This document shows, one piece after another, positions 11,258 through 23,734 of a stretch of 64,000 nucleotides of DNA; positions within the stretch are counted from its first letter, which is position 1, and the number at the start of each line of letters is the position of its first letter. Source of the DNA: Muscardinus avellanarius. Lineage: Eukaryota > Chordata > Mammalia > Rodentia > Gliridae. Where the stretch lies: contig OY726561.1 of assembly GCA_963383645.1 (NCBI GenBank), positions 27,880,826 to 27,944,825 of the forward strand, read 5' to 3'. The position numbers and the translations under genes were made by a program. The notes beneath the pieces were generated by a model. The model saw nothing but the letters and a program-made list of their open reading frames with translations. It was not told the DNA's origin and did no database searches.

Positions 11258-11258
<1 letters not shown>

Positions 11259-11379
11259 AATGAAATAACTTATATTTCTTCTTAATGTTATGTGTCAGTT
11301 TAATTGAAGTGCTTTTAAGACTTTTCCTTTTTTTCTTTTTTGAGTTTTTGCTAGCCATTTGAGTGGTCTGTACTTAGGT

Positions 11380-11720
11380 CGGCTTTTCTTTGTGTTTATC
11401 CTAATTGTGATATTTTGAAATTATTTGATCCATATTTTTAAGATGATGGTTTTAAGACTGTTTCACAAAATGTATCTCTTTGATAATGTTCTATAGGTCC
11501 TTGAGGTCTTTTTTTAAATTATTTTATAGTTTTTGCTTGTATTTGGATAATTTTTATGATTTATCTTCAATTCATTAATCTCCAGCAGTATCCAATCTAT
11601 GATTCTTAGAAATTTAAAGAACTAGAGCATCTATTTTAGAGTTATAATTTTCTTACTAAGATTTTCTTTATCTGCTCATTTATTATTTCTACTTTGTTAT
11701 TTAAATCCTTCAACATAATT
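11380..11720 (-). mobile_element. Probable ancient L1, antisense
   Basis: T-rich diverged stretch with TTAATCTCCAGCAGTATCCAATC near 11575 and similar motifs that resemble the antisense of old L1 ORF1/5' regions. No coding capacity. Subfamily undetermined. Confidence 0.4.
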
Positions 11721-12559
11721 TTTATAGTGACATCAAGGTTCTTGGTCCCACAGTTCTGTGATCAGAAAGAAAACTGACAGATGTAGAACTAACCTATTAC
11801 GTTTTCCTAAGTATCAGAGTTATACACTTTCATAGGTGATTCTACCACTTATATCTGCTTCTGGTGGGAAAGAAAGTCTAATAACCATTATTCTTTAATG
11901 GCTATAATCAAAATTTATTGCCTTCTTCTCTAAAAGCAAATATACATCTTTGCATTGTGGATTATCATTTTGAAAGCATTTTATGTGTTATTATTCTCAA
12001 AATATCTTCAGATGAATTAGCATTCATGGTAAGAAAAAAGAAAAATGTTAAATTTTATATTTCTGATAAAGGTAATAATGTTCAAAGAGAGTAGTTCATT
12101 TGATCTGAACACTTGAAATTTTATCCACATTTCTAATTTTATTTCATTCATCTGTCTACTAAAAATTTTCTCAAGGAAAAACAAAATACTTTTTTCTGTA
12201 AATGTGTTTTCTGAATGTGTTTCTTGTTTTGTTTAAACATTTGATAATTTTTACAAATTATACTTTATCAGAGATTAAGAGCTATTTAGTCAGTTTTGTT
12301 TTTTTCTCCTAAGGCTTTTTTTCTCCCTTATTTTTCTTCCATTCATTCTGAAAAATTCAACCTCAAATATGTCAGGTTTTCTAGTTGACATTATGAGCAA
12401 ATCATATGTGAACGGAAATGACCATTAGCCTTATTTTAGTTAAATTTTCTATGTTGACACTAAAAATACCAAGATGATTTTAAATATTATTATGTTCATA
12501 AATAAACATTTGATCTATTTTATTTTGATTATGAACTTACTAGTTATTTATTATTAATA
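11721..12559. other. Unique AT-rich DNA
   Basis: Nothing recognised. Mostly T-rich single-copy-looking sequence. Confidence 0.4.
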
Positions 12560-12915
12560 TGGCTATCTCTATTGTAGTCCCAGAACCATCTTTCACTCAA
12601 GCCTCTTAAGGGAAGTAAAGACTCTTGTTGTTATTGTTGTTGTTGTTGTTGTTGTTGTTTGGTGGTACTGGGGTTCCTGGAAGCCCTTCTACCTCCGGGC
12701 TACACTTCCAGACCTATTTTATATTTTTATTTGGAAACAGGATCTCTTAAGCCAGTGCTGCTGGCTTCGAACCTGCGCAATCCTCCTTTCTCTGCCTCCC
12801 AAGCGTGGGGATTACAAGCGTGCACCACCACGCCCAGTACAAGGCTCTGTTTAACCACCAGTTCTTACTATAATAGATGACTGAGAGTAGGTGCTCATTA
12901 AATATTTGCTGAAAG
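12560..12915 (+). mobile_element. L2 3' end relic split by a SINE
   Basis: The left part (about 12570-12640) resembles the L2 stretch ending in AAAGACTCTTG. The right part (about 12843-12915) ends in GAGTAGGTGCTCATTAAATATTTGCTGAA, the characteristic L2 3' terminus. The SINE at 12656-12839 interrupts it next to a (TTG)n array at 12624-12659. Confidence 0.5.
12656..12839 (-). mobile_element. B1-dID SINE, 'GTAGCCCGGA' subtype, antisense
   Basis: Antisense copy. ID half GGTGGTACTGGGGTTCCTGG to CCGGGCTACACTTCC at 12661-12711, linker with ATTTGGAAACAGGATCTC, B1 box B region (GGCTTCGAACCTGCGC), and head ending CACCACGCCCAGT at 12838. Low divergence suggests a relatively young subfamily. The 73-residue frame at 12659-12880 lies inside it. 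Confidence 0.93.
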
Positions 12916-13924
12916 TGTGAAAAATAAACGTTGTTGAGTTCATATATATAACTCTGTGTTAAGTTCTAAGAATCACAATTCAAGGAGGAGGGCAAGCTAG
13001 ATAAAATGGAAGAAAGAATAGCCTCAATGGGTACGAAGTGGAGAAAGAATGGTTGAAATAATGGAAGATGAGTGGATTCCCAAATTCATTGCCCTACTAC
13101 CACACTTTTAGACAAAATAAATATCCATGTCCCCTCCCCTCTATTTGCACTGGAAGCTGCTCCTGCCCCTCTGAATTGGTGCTGAGTCTCCAGCCATCAC
13201 AAGGTGGGAGGATTGTCAGTATTGCTGACTTCGGTAACTTAAACTGTAAAGAGACACCCAGGAAGGTGTATACTGATTGCTTTAGACTGTTTGGAGTTAT
13301 TTTATGCAGGTTTGGTGGCAGATTTTCTCTGAGATACTTCACAGAGAATCGTTAAGTCTAATGATTGATGTTTCTGACAAATTTTTAGCACAGTACAAGT
13401 TGAAATTTTTTTCCAGGTATTCACTTTAGAATCAAAGTATGTAAGACTATAGTGGAATTCATGTTTTTTTTTTTGTTGTTGTTGTTTTGGTTCTTGTTGG
13501 GACTAAATGTTTCTCTTTGGGAACATAAAAAACAATGTATATGTCATTTGGGAAGACATACCAGAAGAGCTTTAAATTTAATCCCAAATTGAATTTATAA
13601 AATATGATTTCAACATTCAACAAATGTTTCTTGAGCTCATAGTATGTGCAGCACCCCCTCCCACCTTCAGGAAATCATTTTACACTGTAGGGAGGGCTTA
13701 TTTTCAAACTAACACTTCACACTTCACAAGAAATTCAGACTTCATTTCTTTGCCTCTTTATTTGGATTTGTGGCTTCCTTAAGAGGAGTTATTACTCAGA
13801 GTGTTTGGCACACATAGGCATGTAAATACACACAGAAAAAAAGAAAAAAAGGAATAAAGAAATCTCAAAGACAACTATTGATATACTATGTTTTTTTGCA
13901 GAAAATTGAGACAATTTTCTCTCT
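12916..13924. other. Unique DNA, two overlapping opposite-strand frames
   Basis: The block 13040-13360 is less AT-rich and opens frames on both strands (13068-13355 plus, 13097-13342 minus). Neither shows a domain, signal peptide or convincing splice site. Nothing else recognised. Confidence 0.35.
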
Positions 13925-14120
13925 CTTTTTTTTTTGGACTGGGTATCAAATCCAGGTGCATTCTTCCTCAAAGCAAAACACTTATCCATTTTAATTTTTA
14001 TTTTTTACTTTGAAACAAGGTCTTACTAGGTTGCTGAGGCTGCCCTTATACCTACTATTCTCCTGTCTCAGTCTCCTCCTGAGTACTGGGATTACATAGG
14101 CATATACCACTACGCCCAGG
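13925..14120 (-). mobile_element. B1-dID type SINE, antisense, diverged
   Basis: T run and diverged ID half (GACTGGGTATCAAATCC), linker with CTTACTAGGTTGCTGAGG, then B1 head GAGTACTGGGATTACATAGGCATATACCACTACGCCCAGG. One extra CTCCT unit before GAGTACTGGG. Confidence 0.85.
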
Positions 14121-14121
14121 T

Positions 14122-14822
14122 AAGAAAATTTTATTTTTAAAATATTCTGAAGGGTTCATAGAATAAGTATTAGGACAAACATAGTTAAAGTAGCAATCAG
14201 GGAAAACACAAAATGTTAGGTAAATTTTTTAACATACTATAAGGTATCTCTTTTCCTTGTATATTAATTACTTATGACTTAAAATATATATAACATTATT
14301 TGGATCAAATTATAAAATGTAATCTTTTCAGAAACTTTCTACTCTCCGATGTGCTCTATAAACAAATTATAAATAAAGGACCAAGATATTGCCTCTTGAA
14401 ATTCATTAACAAATATGCAGTATAATATAATACAAGAATTTTATGAGTTTGGAAATAGACTAGAAAACTTTAACTCTTATATGAGTACACACTGGATCAT
14501 ATGCATGTATAAATAACAAAGATCATTACCTTCATAACATATTACTTTCCTGAAAAGTAATTCTCTCTCTCTCTTTTTCTCTCTCTCTCTCTCTCAACCA
14601 CATACAGAATATTCTCTTCTTTAGATATGCTGACCAGAGATGTTTTCTTTCAGCTGCCCCTGGAACCCATAGATCTCATAGCTACATAAAGATGGTAGAT
14701 GAGTTGGTGAACACTCCTGTCTGTGAGATCTGAGTAGTTTCTTGGGCACAGGTGTGTAATAGGTTTCATAAATTCACTCTGTGTGCTCTAGAGAGATGAG
14801 GTTAAAAGTGCACTATTTTATT
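14122..14822. other. Unique AT-rich DNA with a (CT)n tract
   Basis: An interrupted CT dinucleotide run lies at about 14561-14597. Nothing else recognised. Confidence 0.5.
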
Positions 14823-15028
14823 TTATTTGTGGTGCTAGGAATTGAACTCAGGGGAATTCTAACTCTTAGCTATACCCCAAGCCCTATTTTTATTATTTAT
14901 TTTGAAACAGGGTCTCTTTAAGTTGCTGAGGGCCTCACTAAGTAGCTGAGGCTGGCTGCATACCCATGATTTTCCTGCCTCAGTCTTTTAAGTGTTGGGA
15001 TTACAAGCATGCACCACCATGCCTGGCT
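14823..15028 (-). mobile_element. B1-dID type SINE, antisense
   Basis: Near-complete: GTGGTGCTAGGAATTGAAC (ID end), ACCCCAAGCCCTATTTTTATT, linker CTTTAAGTTGCTGAGGGCCTCAC, and B1 head GCACCACCATGCCTGGCT ending at 15028. Confidence 0.92.
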
Positions 15029-16685
15029 AAAGTGCACTCTTTTAAATAGACTGTGGAGAAGCCTAAAATATACCTTTAAAGTATGCTATAGAGAAGCCTA
15101 AAAGTATATTTTTTCACTATAATGTAGAAAATCCTCAAAATGTACTTAAAAAACATTTTAAATGCACTTTAAGGCTTTTCTTTCTCTAATAATGGATCTT
15201 TGCATGCAAGTTTCTGCCTATCATTGGATTTTTATAAGAGCCACCTCAATGCACTTGGAATTCCTATTACCATTTGACAATAAAGGTTCGATAACTTGGT
15301 CAAACTCATGGTTCCAAGATCGTGTTACCTAAAGAATAGATTTATCCAGGAAGATTCCCATTAACCATGTCAATAGATGATTTTCAGTTCTGTCTTCTTA
15401 ATTCCCTGATTATGTCTGAATGTCAAGAAGTAATTACAATGTAGATGTACCCTATTAGTTAGGACACAGGATACACAGTGATGTTTTATGGCAGAAATAT
15501 AACATTTGCAAATATTTACTATAATATTTGAATTTCCTAATATATACTTACAGAAATAATCTATGAAGTATACATGAGACTAAAAGAAAAGAGATTTCAT
15601 GCTATGGAAAAATTAAGTAACAACTTTCAACTGGAAAGAGTTACAATTGACTGAATTTTTCTCTTTCTAAAATATCTGCAATGTTTTGCCTTTACCTTCT
15701 AAAGCAAGTTCTGACCGGGTAAAGAAGTAAATGTCTTTACCCTTTACAATACCTGTAATGTGCTCACACTTTGAAAAGATAATCTTGGAACCAGCGACTC
15801 CTTCCTCATCTCACATATGAATGAACCATGGCACTAGGTTGGAATGTGATCTTGAAAGTGATTTTTCCTACAAAAATGTTGAATGTGCTATATATTAACA
15901 CCACCTTTGTTTAAGTAAGTATAGCTAGGTTTTAATACTTAGAGACTTTATGAGTGGAATTCTGGTTCAGATTCATCCAGATTATGTAAATTCACACATG
16001 AGATTATTATTTTTGTAAACACACTGGACAGACAGACATTAAGTTTTAGGCTAGGCACAAACAGGACACACATAAAATCTTTAGGTAACATATGTTAAGG
16101 AGGAAATAGAATTAGATAATGTCTTATTATTATTTTACTCAGGGACATTTGAGACACACATTGATTTCTAGATTCATTGATAATCTCCTTCCACATTTTA
16201 TGTGATGAAGTATAACTGATACTCCTTTCTTTAAATTCTTGCCACAGAAATTAGATTCTTGTCCTTGAATAAATCTTGATAAGGGTCTCTGCACTTTGAA
16301 ATTATCTCATTGTCCACTGCTCCTCTGTGACTCTGCCACTCAGTGTGAACTCAGTATATCTTTGGTATCTGCCCTTCCTTTTACTGCCTTTTTTCTTCCC
16401 GTTTATTTCATACAATTTGGGTGCTAATATAATAAATTAATCACATTTGTTCTGATGTAAAGGTTTGGTCTGGAGAAAAGAAATAAATAGTCAGACCCTT
16501 GCCATAGTAATTGGCACTGTTCACAGAAATTCTCGTACATCTCTTTGTTTCTGTCAGCAGAAATATTCCACATCCCTTGTCCTCTTAGAAGTTAGAAGTG
16601 GCCTTATTGTTTTGCCTTTACAAATAACATGTGAATAAATATAATATGTTGTCACCTTTGAGCAAAAAATTAAAAAGAAACTCTG
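15029..16685. other. Unique DNA without recognised feature
   Basis: Single-copy-looking sequence of moderate AT content. No frames above 60 codons and no recognised element. Confidence 0.4.
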
Positions 16686-16900
16686 TGTTATATTCCCCTC
16701 TTCTTATCTTAGCCACATGAGTTTATATGCTGAACTGGAGAGCCCTCCAACCTGAAACAAGGATGACTCTGAGAAGCAGTTCCTATGTTATCCTTCGAGG
16801 CTTATACAAAGTGAATGAAAAATGATCTTCTAATGTCAAGCCACTGAGATTGTGTGTGCTTGTTAGTGCAGATTAGCTTCTCTTATCCTGACTCATGTTC
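16686..16900 (+). mobile_element. Possible MaLR/MLT1-type LTR relic
   Basis: The segment GTCAAGCCACTGAGATTGTGTGTGCTTGTTAG, followed by TTATCCTGACTCATG near 16890, resembles the 3' part of old MLT1-type LTRs. Strongly diverged. Only weakly supported. Confidence 0.3.
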
Positions 16901-17142
16901 ATTCATGTAAGTTATAAAGCTAGTTTCTTTGCATATGATCGCATTTAATTTTTAATCTGTTATTAAACAGATCCTGTTTTATTCTGTCTAAGGAATGCCA
17001 CTAGGTGTTAATTGGAAAGCAGATTTATAAATTAGCAAGATCATGTCTTTGTTCTCAGTATATTCAGAATTTATATTCACGAGAGTTTTATCTTTATAAG
17101 CATGGAACATGATACATAATTTTGGGCATTCTTGTTTTTATG

Positions 17143-17330
17143 TGTGTGTGTGGTACTGAAAATGGAACCCATGGGCATTCTACCTCTGAGATACACCCCC
17201 AGACCTACTTTTTAGTCATTTTATTTTTTGAAAAGCAAAACAGGGTCTCAGTGAGTTGCAAAGGGCCTCACTAAGTAGCTGAGGCTGTCTGTCTGTGAAC
17301 AGCAAACCCCCGGTCTCAGCCTCCTGATGG
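17143..17330 (-). mobile_element. B1-dID SINE, antisense, lacking the B1 5' head
   Basis: ID half GGTACTGAAAATGGAACCC at 17150, linker with CTCAGTGAGTTGCAAAGGG, and B1 region up to GGTCTCAGCCTCCTGATGG. The head beyond the CTCAGCCTCC block is absent, so this copy is 5'-truncated. Confidence 0.87.
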
Positions 17331-17868
17331 GCATTCTTATTCTGCGTGACAGAGAAGTGAAACACAAAGATCATCAAGAAATATAATCTTTGATGTGTTG
17401 AAGGTGGACAGGAGAACTGGATGTGTTTTTTCCAGCCATCAATTTCTTAAGTACAAAGAAGATGCAAAGGCAAATTTGAACAATTTAATATTCAAGATAT
17501 TTAAGCCAAAAGAAACAAGCTGAGCAGTGGTAGAAGATATTAGTAGGAGTTATACATTGACCCAGGTAAGATGATGCCAGCAGAGAATGCCAAGGGAAAG
17601 ATAAGGCTAATGATACATAGGTGTGCCTCTTATTTGGGTTGTTTCCATCTACATTATTGGGGTTCTATGAGACTATAAGCATTAACAGGCATCTGGAATG
17701 AGAATCAGATTCCCAAAGTAAATACAAACAGAAGTATGTGTTGTATGAAAGGTGGGAGTTGGGTAGGACAGCTGTGGTTCAAACTCACAGAAATACTCCA
17801 GAGAAGAGATCACCAGTTTAAGTGGAGAGCAGGCATCCAACCAAATTTCCATGGCACCTGACACCAAT
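17331..17868. other. Unique DNA
   Basis: No gene or element recognised. The minus frame 17682-17918 is domain-free. Confidence 0.35.
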
Positions 17869-17869
17869 G

Positions 17870-18065
17870 TGAAAACCAGAAGTTCTATTCTATTCTGGTA
17901 CTGCCATTTCCTGGTCATGCAGATTTTGGCTCGTTACATAGCTTCTGTGTACCTTCATTTTTTAATTGGTACAATAGGAAAAATTGCAGTTTTTTTAATG
18001 TGGGTATTAAATGAGCTGCTCTCTATAAAATGATGTAAGACAGTGACTGGCAGATGGCAAGTTTT
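17870..18065 (+). mobile_element. MIR SINE relic
   Basis: Matches the order of the MIR core and tail: TTCTATTCTGGTACTGCCATTTCC, a GTTACATAGCTTCTGTGTACCTTCA stretch (MIR 'tcagtttcctca' region), ATTGGTACAATAGGAAAAAT, ATTAAATGAG, and GACAGTGACTGGCA. Old mammalian-wide element. Frames at 17851-18225 overlap it and are not coding. Confidence 0.65.
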
Positions 18066-20497
18066 TACAAAAAGCAACCTATCGTTTTTATTATGGCTAT
18101 TATTATACAATTATTTCTATCCTGGACTCCAAAGTAGTGAGTGTTTGGTTCACAAAACTTGGATGATTTCATTAAAAGCAACATATAAAATACTAATAAA
18201 TTGGGGGTTGACTTGGCTGTACTAACCTGTGATATTCAGTCTAATAATTAAAGAAGCATTTAATAAAAAGATTTTTAGCATTTAGATTTATGATCTTGGT
18301 TATATGAAAGTGTATGTTTGGCTTTTATGAGATGGTTCTATCAATTCTAAGAAGGAAAAGGCTTTTGGTGGCGCTATTATCTGATGTTGTTTTTTTCAAT
18401 TTTTATTTCTTCCTTTTTAATCCATTATGCTTTCTTTGTATACACTCAGTGCAATTTGGTTACAATTCTTTCTCCTTATTCCTACTTACTTCCAAAAAAT
18501 GCATTTGCTATTAAGCCCATTTTGTAAATGTGGTACATCAATATGGATTTCCTTCATGTTTTTATGATGCTGACATGAACAAATGCTAAAAGGAAGTTAA
18601 AACTGTCAAGGTTTTATGGACTTGGATGACAGATATTTTTAAGGCTTCTTTTCTGAAACATGATTTGAGCAGTGTTACCTCTTATTTTTTACAATGTAAA
18701 ATAATCTTTTCTATAATTTTAAGAAAAGCAGACACTGATTAGAAAGATTAAGCTGACATCCTGGCTCTAAGAAATGAAGACATAAGAAAAATGAAATGTA
18801 CAGCTTAGATTTAGCTAGTGGTATTTCAGGGCTCATGGCTTTTTTGTCAATGATTATTTGAGTAATAAATATCATGTCTTCTCTTATAACAAAGCCAGGC
18901 TGGCTTCTGAGGCAGACAGTCTGGTAAACAGTGAAGTACTTAAAAATATGCTTTTCTCTCTTAAGGACTATGAAAAGAAAACAACATCTAAATCTTTGCA
19001 TATATTTAGTTAGAAGTTATACTAAGAAGACTATTACTTGAAGGAATAAGGGATTCTTATAAAGAAGGCAGATGGGTAGACAATTATTGAGATTGAGTAG
19101 AGGCTAATTTGTGCAATACAAACATCATATAAGAGTAAGCAGTGACACATTATCAAAAATATGTTTCTCTAATACCTATCTTTCTTCTTCTTTCTAAATA
19201 TTGGATATATATTTAGTTTATGTGTCTCTTTAAAATTCTCTCATTTATTTACATGATTCCTCATCTCTTCCCCCATGATATTTTTTAAGATCCACTCAAA
19301 TGTGTTGCATGCCTGTGAATTATACCCCAAGTGTGACAGACGATGACTATTTGGAGGATGCCAAGTAGCAGTTGCCCTAGCAACAATAACCAGGGGATGT
19401 GTCTCAGAACTTCTGCTTCTTCTCTTCCCCATCATTTCCCCTGTTTTGAGAGTAAGATAACATGGTTACCAGAATTAGCCAAAGCTGGTTTCCCTCCCTG
19501 GCATAATAAAAGAGAGAAAACTTAGACATGTCTGCCTGTTTCTATCAGGGGAAATTCAGCATACCTCAGCCATCAAGATTGAATGGAGAGGGGCTTGATA
19601 AAAGACTGTCACATTAGTAAATGCTCAATGGTGGGGGAAATTAATTATCAGAACTGCCGCTGCAAACCACTTGTGAGGCATAAATAAAATCATGCTGAAT
19701 TTCTACATGTAGGCTAGAAGAACAGTATGTAAATTGTATTGCAAGATGCTGTGCTCTGGGAGAGGAAATTTCTGGACTTTTCTACTGAATCTGATATGGC
19801 AGATTTAATTTTAATTTCTAAAAAAATGAGGACACAACTAGGGAGATGGAAAACTTCTTTTAATTACATATAACTTTGTTGATGTTTACATCTTTCCTCT
19901 ATCCCAAGTAACTATTCAGACTAACCCACAGAAAGACATTTATGGAAATATGTTAAGAGAAGCAGAGATTTGGAAATCTTCCTTGGAAGAGCCCCTTCAA
20001 AGGCCCTGTACCTAAAGTTGAATTTGTAAATTTATTGTTTTCATTCTTGCTTTTCACTTCCCTAGTCCCCCTCCTTCCCTGATTAAAAGAGCTTTATACT
20101 CTGTAAATTTTAGGTGTAATCCTAAAGAGAAAGGGAGGCTTAAATTATTTATTTGATCATATATATTGTTATTGTATCATTTTATGGAAATTTTGGACTT
20201 CTAAACTTCTAGTTCTATTTTAAATACTCATGCCCATTTTTCTTTCTTTCATTCTGAAGTGTACCAGATCTCCCAACAAGAGTGCATGCATCTAAACAAC
20301 AGTAACAAAATGTTACACACATTGCTATACATCCAAACCCATTTAATAATTATATCAGTAGAAAATAAGTAAGGCATATCAAATTATTTTAAAATAGCTA
20401 ATTTATCTCCTAACATAACAATGTAGAGCCTATTTTATATGATTTTTTGGGGACACCTCACCTATTTTTACCAAAGGAAGTTTTTATATAATTTAAA
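18066..20497. other. Unique AT-rich DNA
   Basis: About 2.4 kb without SINE or young L1. Small frames (18314-18514 plus, 18711-19001 minus, 19241-19435 minus, 19343-19525 plus) show no domain, no matching splice sites and no codon pattern I can defend. Confidence 0.35.
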
Positions 20498-20498
20498 C

Positions 20499-20543
<45 letters not shown>
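20498..20543. repeat. (TA)n-(TG)n microsatellite
   Basis: A TA run passes through TATGTATG into a TG run, ending at TGTATTTAAT. Confidence 0.95.
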
Positions 20544-20581
20544 ATTTAATGCAGGTTTGTTAAAATTCACTTTCTAGAAAC

Positions 20582-20780
20582 ATTTTTTTTGATACTTGGG
20601 ATTGAACCCAGAAACATTTTATCTCCAAGCAATACCCATAGACCTTTGTAGTTTTGTTTTTGAAATAGAGTCTCACTAGGTTGAGAATCTTGCATTGTTG
20701 CTGAGGGTATCCTGGAAACTTTGACCCTTCTCTAAGTCTCCCAAGTTCTAGGATTACAGGCATGTGCTACCATGCTTGGC
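20582..20780 (-). mobile_element. B1-dID type SINE, antisense, diverged
   Basis: T run, GATACTTGGGATTGAACCCAG (ID end), linker with CTCACTAGGTTGAG, and B1 head GGATTACAGGCATGTGCTAC ending GCTTGGCT. A TTGCATTGTT stretch replaces part of the B1 linker. Confidence 0.87.
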
Positions 20781-20888
20781 TAAAACTTAATTAATAGCTT
20801 CTATTTTGCATATGACAATAATATTCAAAAGATATACCTCATGACAGTTGAAGGATTTACATAAACTAGAGCTTAAAATTGTATATGT

Positions 20889-21062
20889 GTAGGGGAGAGT
20901 ACTGGGGCTTAACCCAAAGGCATTCTGAGCTACACTCTTGGTCAATTTTATTTTTTAAATTTGAAACAGTATCTTGCTAAGTTACCACATGCTGGCCTTG
21001 AACCTATGATTTTACTTTTCCAGCCTCCCATATACTGGTATTACAGGCATGCACACAGTTAC
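20889..21062 (-). mobile_element. B1-dID type SINE, antisense, diverged
   Basis: AGTACTGGGGCTTAACCC, GAGCTACACTCTTGG, linker GTATCTTGCTAAGTTACC, then TATACTGGTATTACAGGCATGCACACAGTT. Shorter than full length, with small deletions in both halves. Confidence 0.85.
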
Positions 21063-21072
21063 CACCTGAAAA

Positions 21073-22110
21073 TATTTTTATACTTTTATTGGTGCACTAT
21101 AATATTATATTATAATGTAGTTCATAGTGGTAGTGACATACATCCACACAGCACTTAAGTGGATTTCCCCCAGCTCCTTCCCCACTCCCCCTTCCTCATA
21201 CAAAATGTTGAGATTGGCACTGGTATTTTCATGTATATATACAATGTCAATGAAAGTGATTCCTTTGTTGATTCCCCCTCTTTCTCTTCCTCTAGGCCAC
21301 ATCCGTTTCCATCAAAAGTTTCCCCACTGTTATCTAATATCCCTCTGGCATCCTGGTTCCTTCTTAGTCTCTCTATATGAGAGAAAACATATGGACCCTT
21401 CACTTTCTGTGACTAGCTAATCTTATTTAACATGTTTTCCAGGTCCTTTCATTTCCTTGTAAATGACATAACTTTGTTCTTCTTCATTGTTGAGTAGAAC
21501 TTCATTGTGTGTACCCTCCAAACTTTTGTAATCCATTCATCTGTTGATAGACATCTGGGTTGGCTCCATAACTTGGCTATTGTGAATTGTGCTACTATAT
21601 ACATGTATATATGTACATTACTATAATATTCTGATTTTGGTCCCTTTGAAAAGATAATCAGGATTGGTTTAGCTGGATCATATGGTGGATCAATTCCCAA
21701 TTTTCTGATGAATCTCCATAGCAGTTGTACTAATTTGTCATCTCACTAACAGTGTAGAAGAATTCCTGTCTCCTCTCATCATCACCAGCATTTATCGTTG
21801 CTTGACTTCTTGATGGTTGCCATTTCTATTGGGTTTAGATGGAATCTCAGTGTAGTTTTGATTTGAATCTTCCTGATTACTAATTATGTTGAACATTTTT
21901 TCATGTATTTATTGCCCATTTGTATTTATTCTTTTATGAAGTGTCTGTTTAGTTCAATTGTCTACTTCTGATTGGGTTGTTTTTTAGTGTTAATGGTTTA
22001 AGTATATTCTAGATATTAGTCCTCTATCAGAGGAATAGCTGGAAAAGATATCCCATTCTGTAGGCTCTCTCTTTAGACTCTTGAAGGATTTTTAATAATT
22101 ATGTAAGCCT
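21073..22110 (-). mobile_element. L1, antisense, 5'-truncated (ORF2 C-terminus plus 3'UTR)
   Basis: Starts with the 3' terminus complement (TTTTATTGGTGCACTATAAT) at about 21080, then 3'UTR, then ORF2 C-terminal sequence. Translating the minus strand near 21449-21700 gives pieces such as WITKVW and YSTMKKNK that match the L1 ORF2 tail. Upstream L1 order continues to CTCTTTAGACTCTTGAAGG near 22085, where it is truncated. Overlapping frames on both strands between 21105 and 21420 are 3'UTR shadows. Confidence 0.88.
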
Positions 22111-23149
22111 AATACTTTATGGTCATTCTGGAAGAGTTTTGAAATATATAGTTAACTTAATAGTCTTTGTTCTTCTGCTAATTTTATTTATCACAATTTA
22201 ATTTTATATAAAATACCTGATTCCTCTGTTGAACTGTATTCTCTTGAATCAAGCATATTTAGTTTTATGTCCCAAGATCACAGTACCTTGAATCCACCAA
22301 GTTCTAATATATTTATATTTTTTAGTTGAATGTGGCATAATCAGTGAATTTTTTAAGAGCTTTTCTCTCAAACCCTGTAGCTTATGGGGCTGATAATGAG
22401 AATCCCATAAAAGACAGAACTGGGAATTTTTATCTTTACCTAAAGATACATTTTTAAATATTGAACATAAATGTTTTAATATTTCACTTATATAAAATTA
22501 TATATATATATATTTAAAATTATATATATATGAAAAATGTGTTTACATAATTTTTAATGTATTATACAAAATTTAGAGTATTAATTTCTTTACTTAACAC
22601 TGTATTAACGATAGTAACATATCTTTAAAAAAAGCAAAAAGCTATATTCTCATTCTATGCTAGCACTACATTGACTTTTATTTTATATTTGTGATATAAT
22701 TTATTAAACTGTTTTTAATTGAAGGATGTATAGATGTTTTTCCAATCTTGTCTCACTAAAAATTATGAATAATTTACACACAAAATCATTGTGTACATAA
22801 GAGAACAAATTTATAGATCATATTCCTATTTCTGGCTTGAGTTAAAAGTTATTTTCTATATATTGGTATATATTGCCAGATTGCCTTTCATACAGGGTGA
22901 ATTCACTTACATTCACAGTTTAAATGCTCTTTTTTCTTTATTCTTCCTTTTAGAGTATGCCATCAAACTTTTCAATTTTTGTCAATAATTTAGGTGAAAA
23001 ATGTTACTGTAATTTCAGTTGATATTTCCTTTTTTACTTTTGATGCTCAGATAATTTTCATATGCTTCAGAATATTTACATTTCTCTTATCTGGCTATAA
23101 AACTTTTTTATCCTTCCTGGCACTCAATACAATGTGTGATTATTTATTT
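22111..23149. other. Unique AT-rich DNA
   Basis: Includes (TA)n runs at about 22498-22535. Frames at 22791-22988 and 22994-23230 are Phe/Ile/Leu-rich AT artefacts. Confidence 0.4.
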
Positions 23150-23305
23150 ATTTGTGTCCTCAGTCATATTTTCATCTTCTGTTATTGTGTAGGTTTCTTA
23201 AAGGTCAACATTTGCCTTTCTGGTTCATAACTGACTACAAGCTCCCAACACAGCAGCTTCTCCAGCAGGCATTCAGCAAATATTTGTTGAGAAATTGACT
23301 TAGAG
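23150..23305 (+). mobile_element. Possible L2 3' end relic
   Basis: CAGCAGGCATTCAGCAAATATTTGTTGAGAAATTGA at 23265-23300 resembles the L2 3' terminus. The upstream part is highly diverged. Confidence 0.4.
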
Positions 23306-23734
23306 TCATAATTCGAATCTACCAGGAGGTCTCTAACATTCTGCTACAGAACACTGTCCTTGATTCTATGCCCAATTACTTCTGAGTCTCATAGAACAGC
23401 TGGTGATCCTTTCAACATTTTTCAAATCTTGCTGAGACATTTGAAATGCAATTGAGAGGCACAATAGTTAAGGTGATTCATACTTTACATTTTAGAAGAT
23501 GATTTCCTAAAAGCTTCAAGATATCAAAATTAGAATCACAATTTAGTGTTCCATAAGGGAGAGTGTCTTCTAATGACAATTCTAGGCTAACTTAATTATT
23601 TATTACTGCCATGAAAATGAAAGTGAAGATGAATCTAGGAAGTAGGAAAAGAATAAAAATGTATATTTATAGACCTACATACTACATATTGCAAACTGTA
23701 AACTTTTCTATTAAAAGGTACATAAATCTGATGT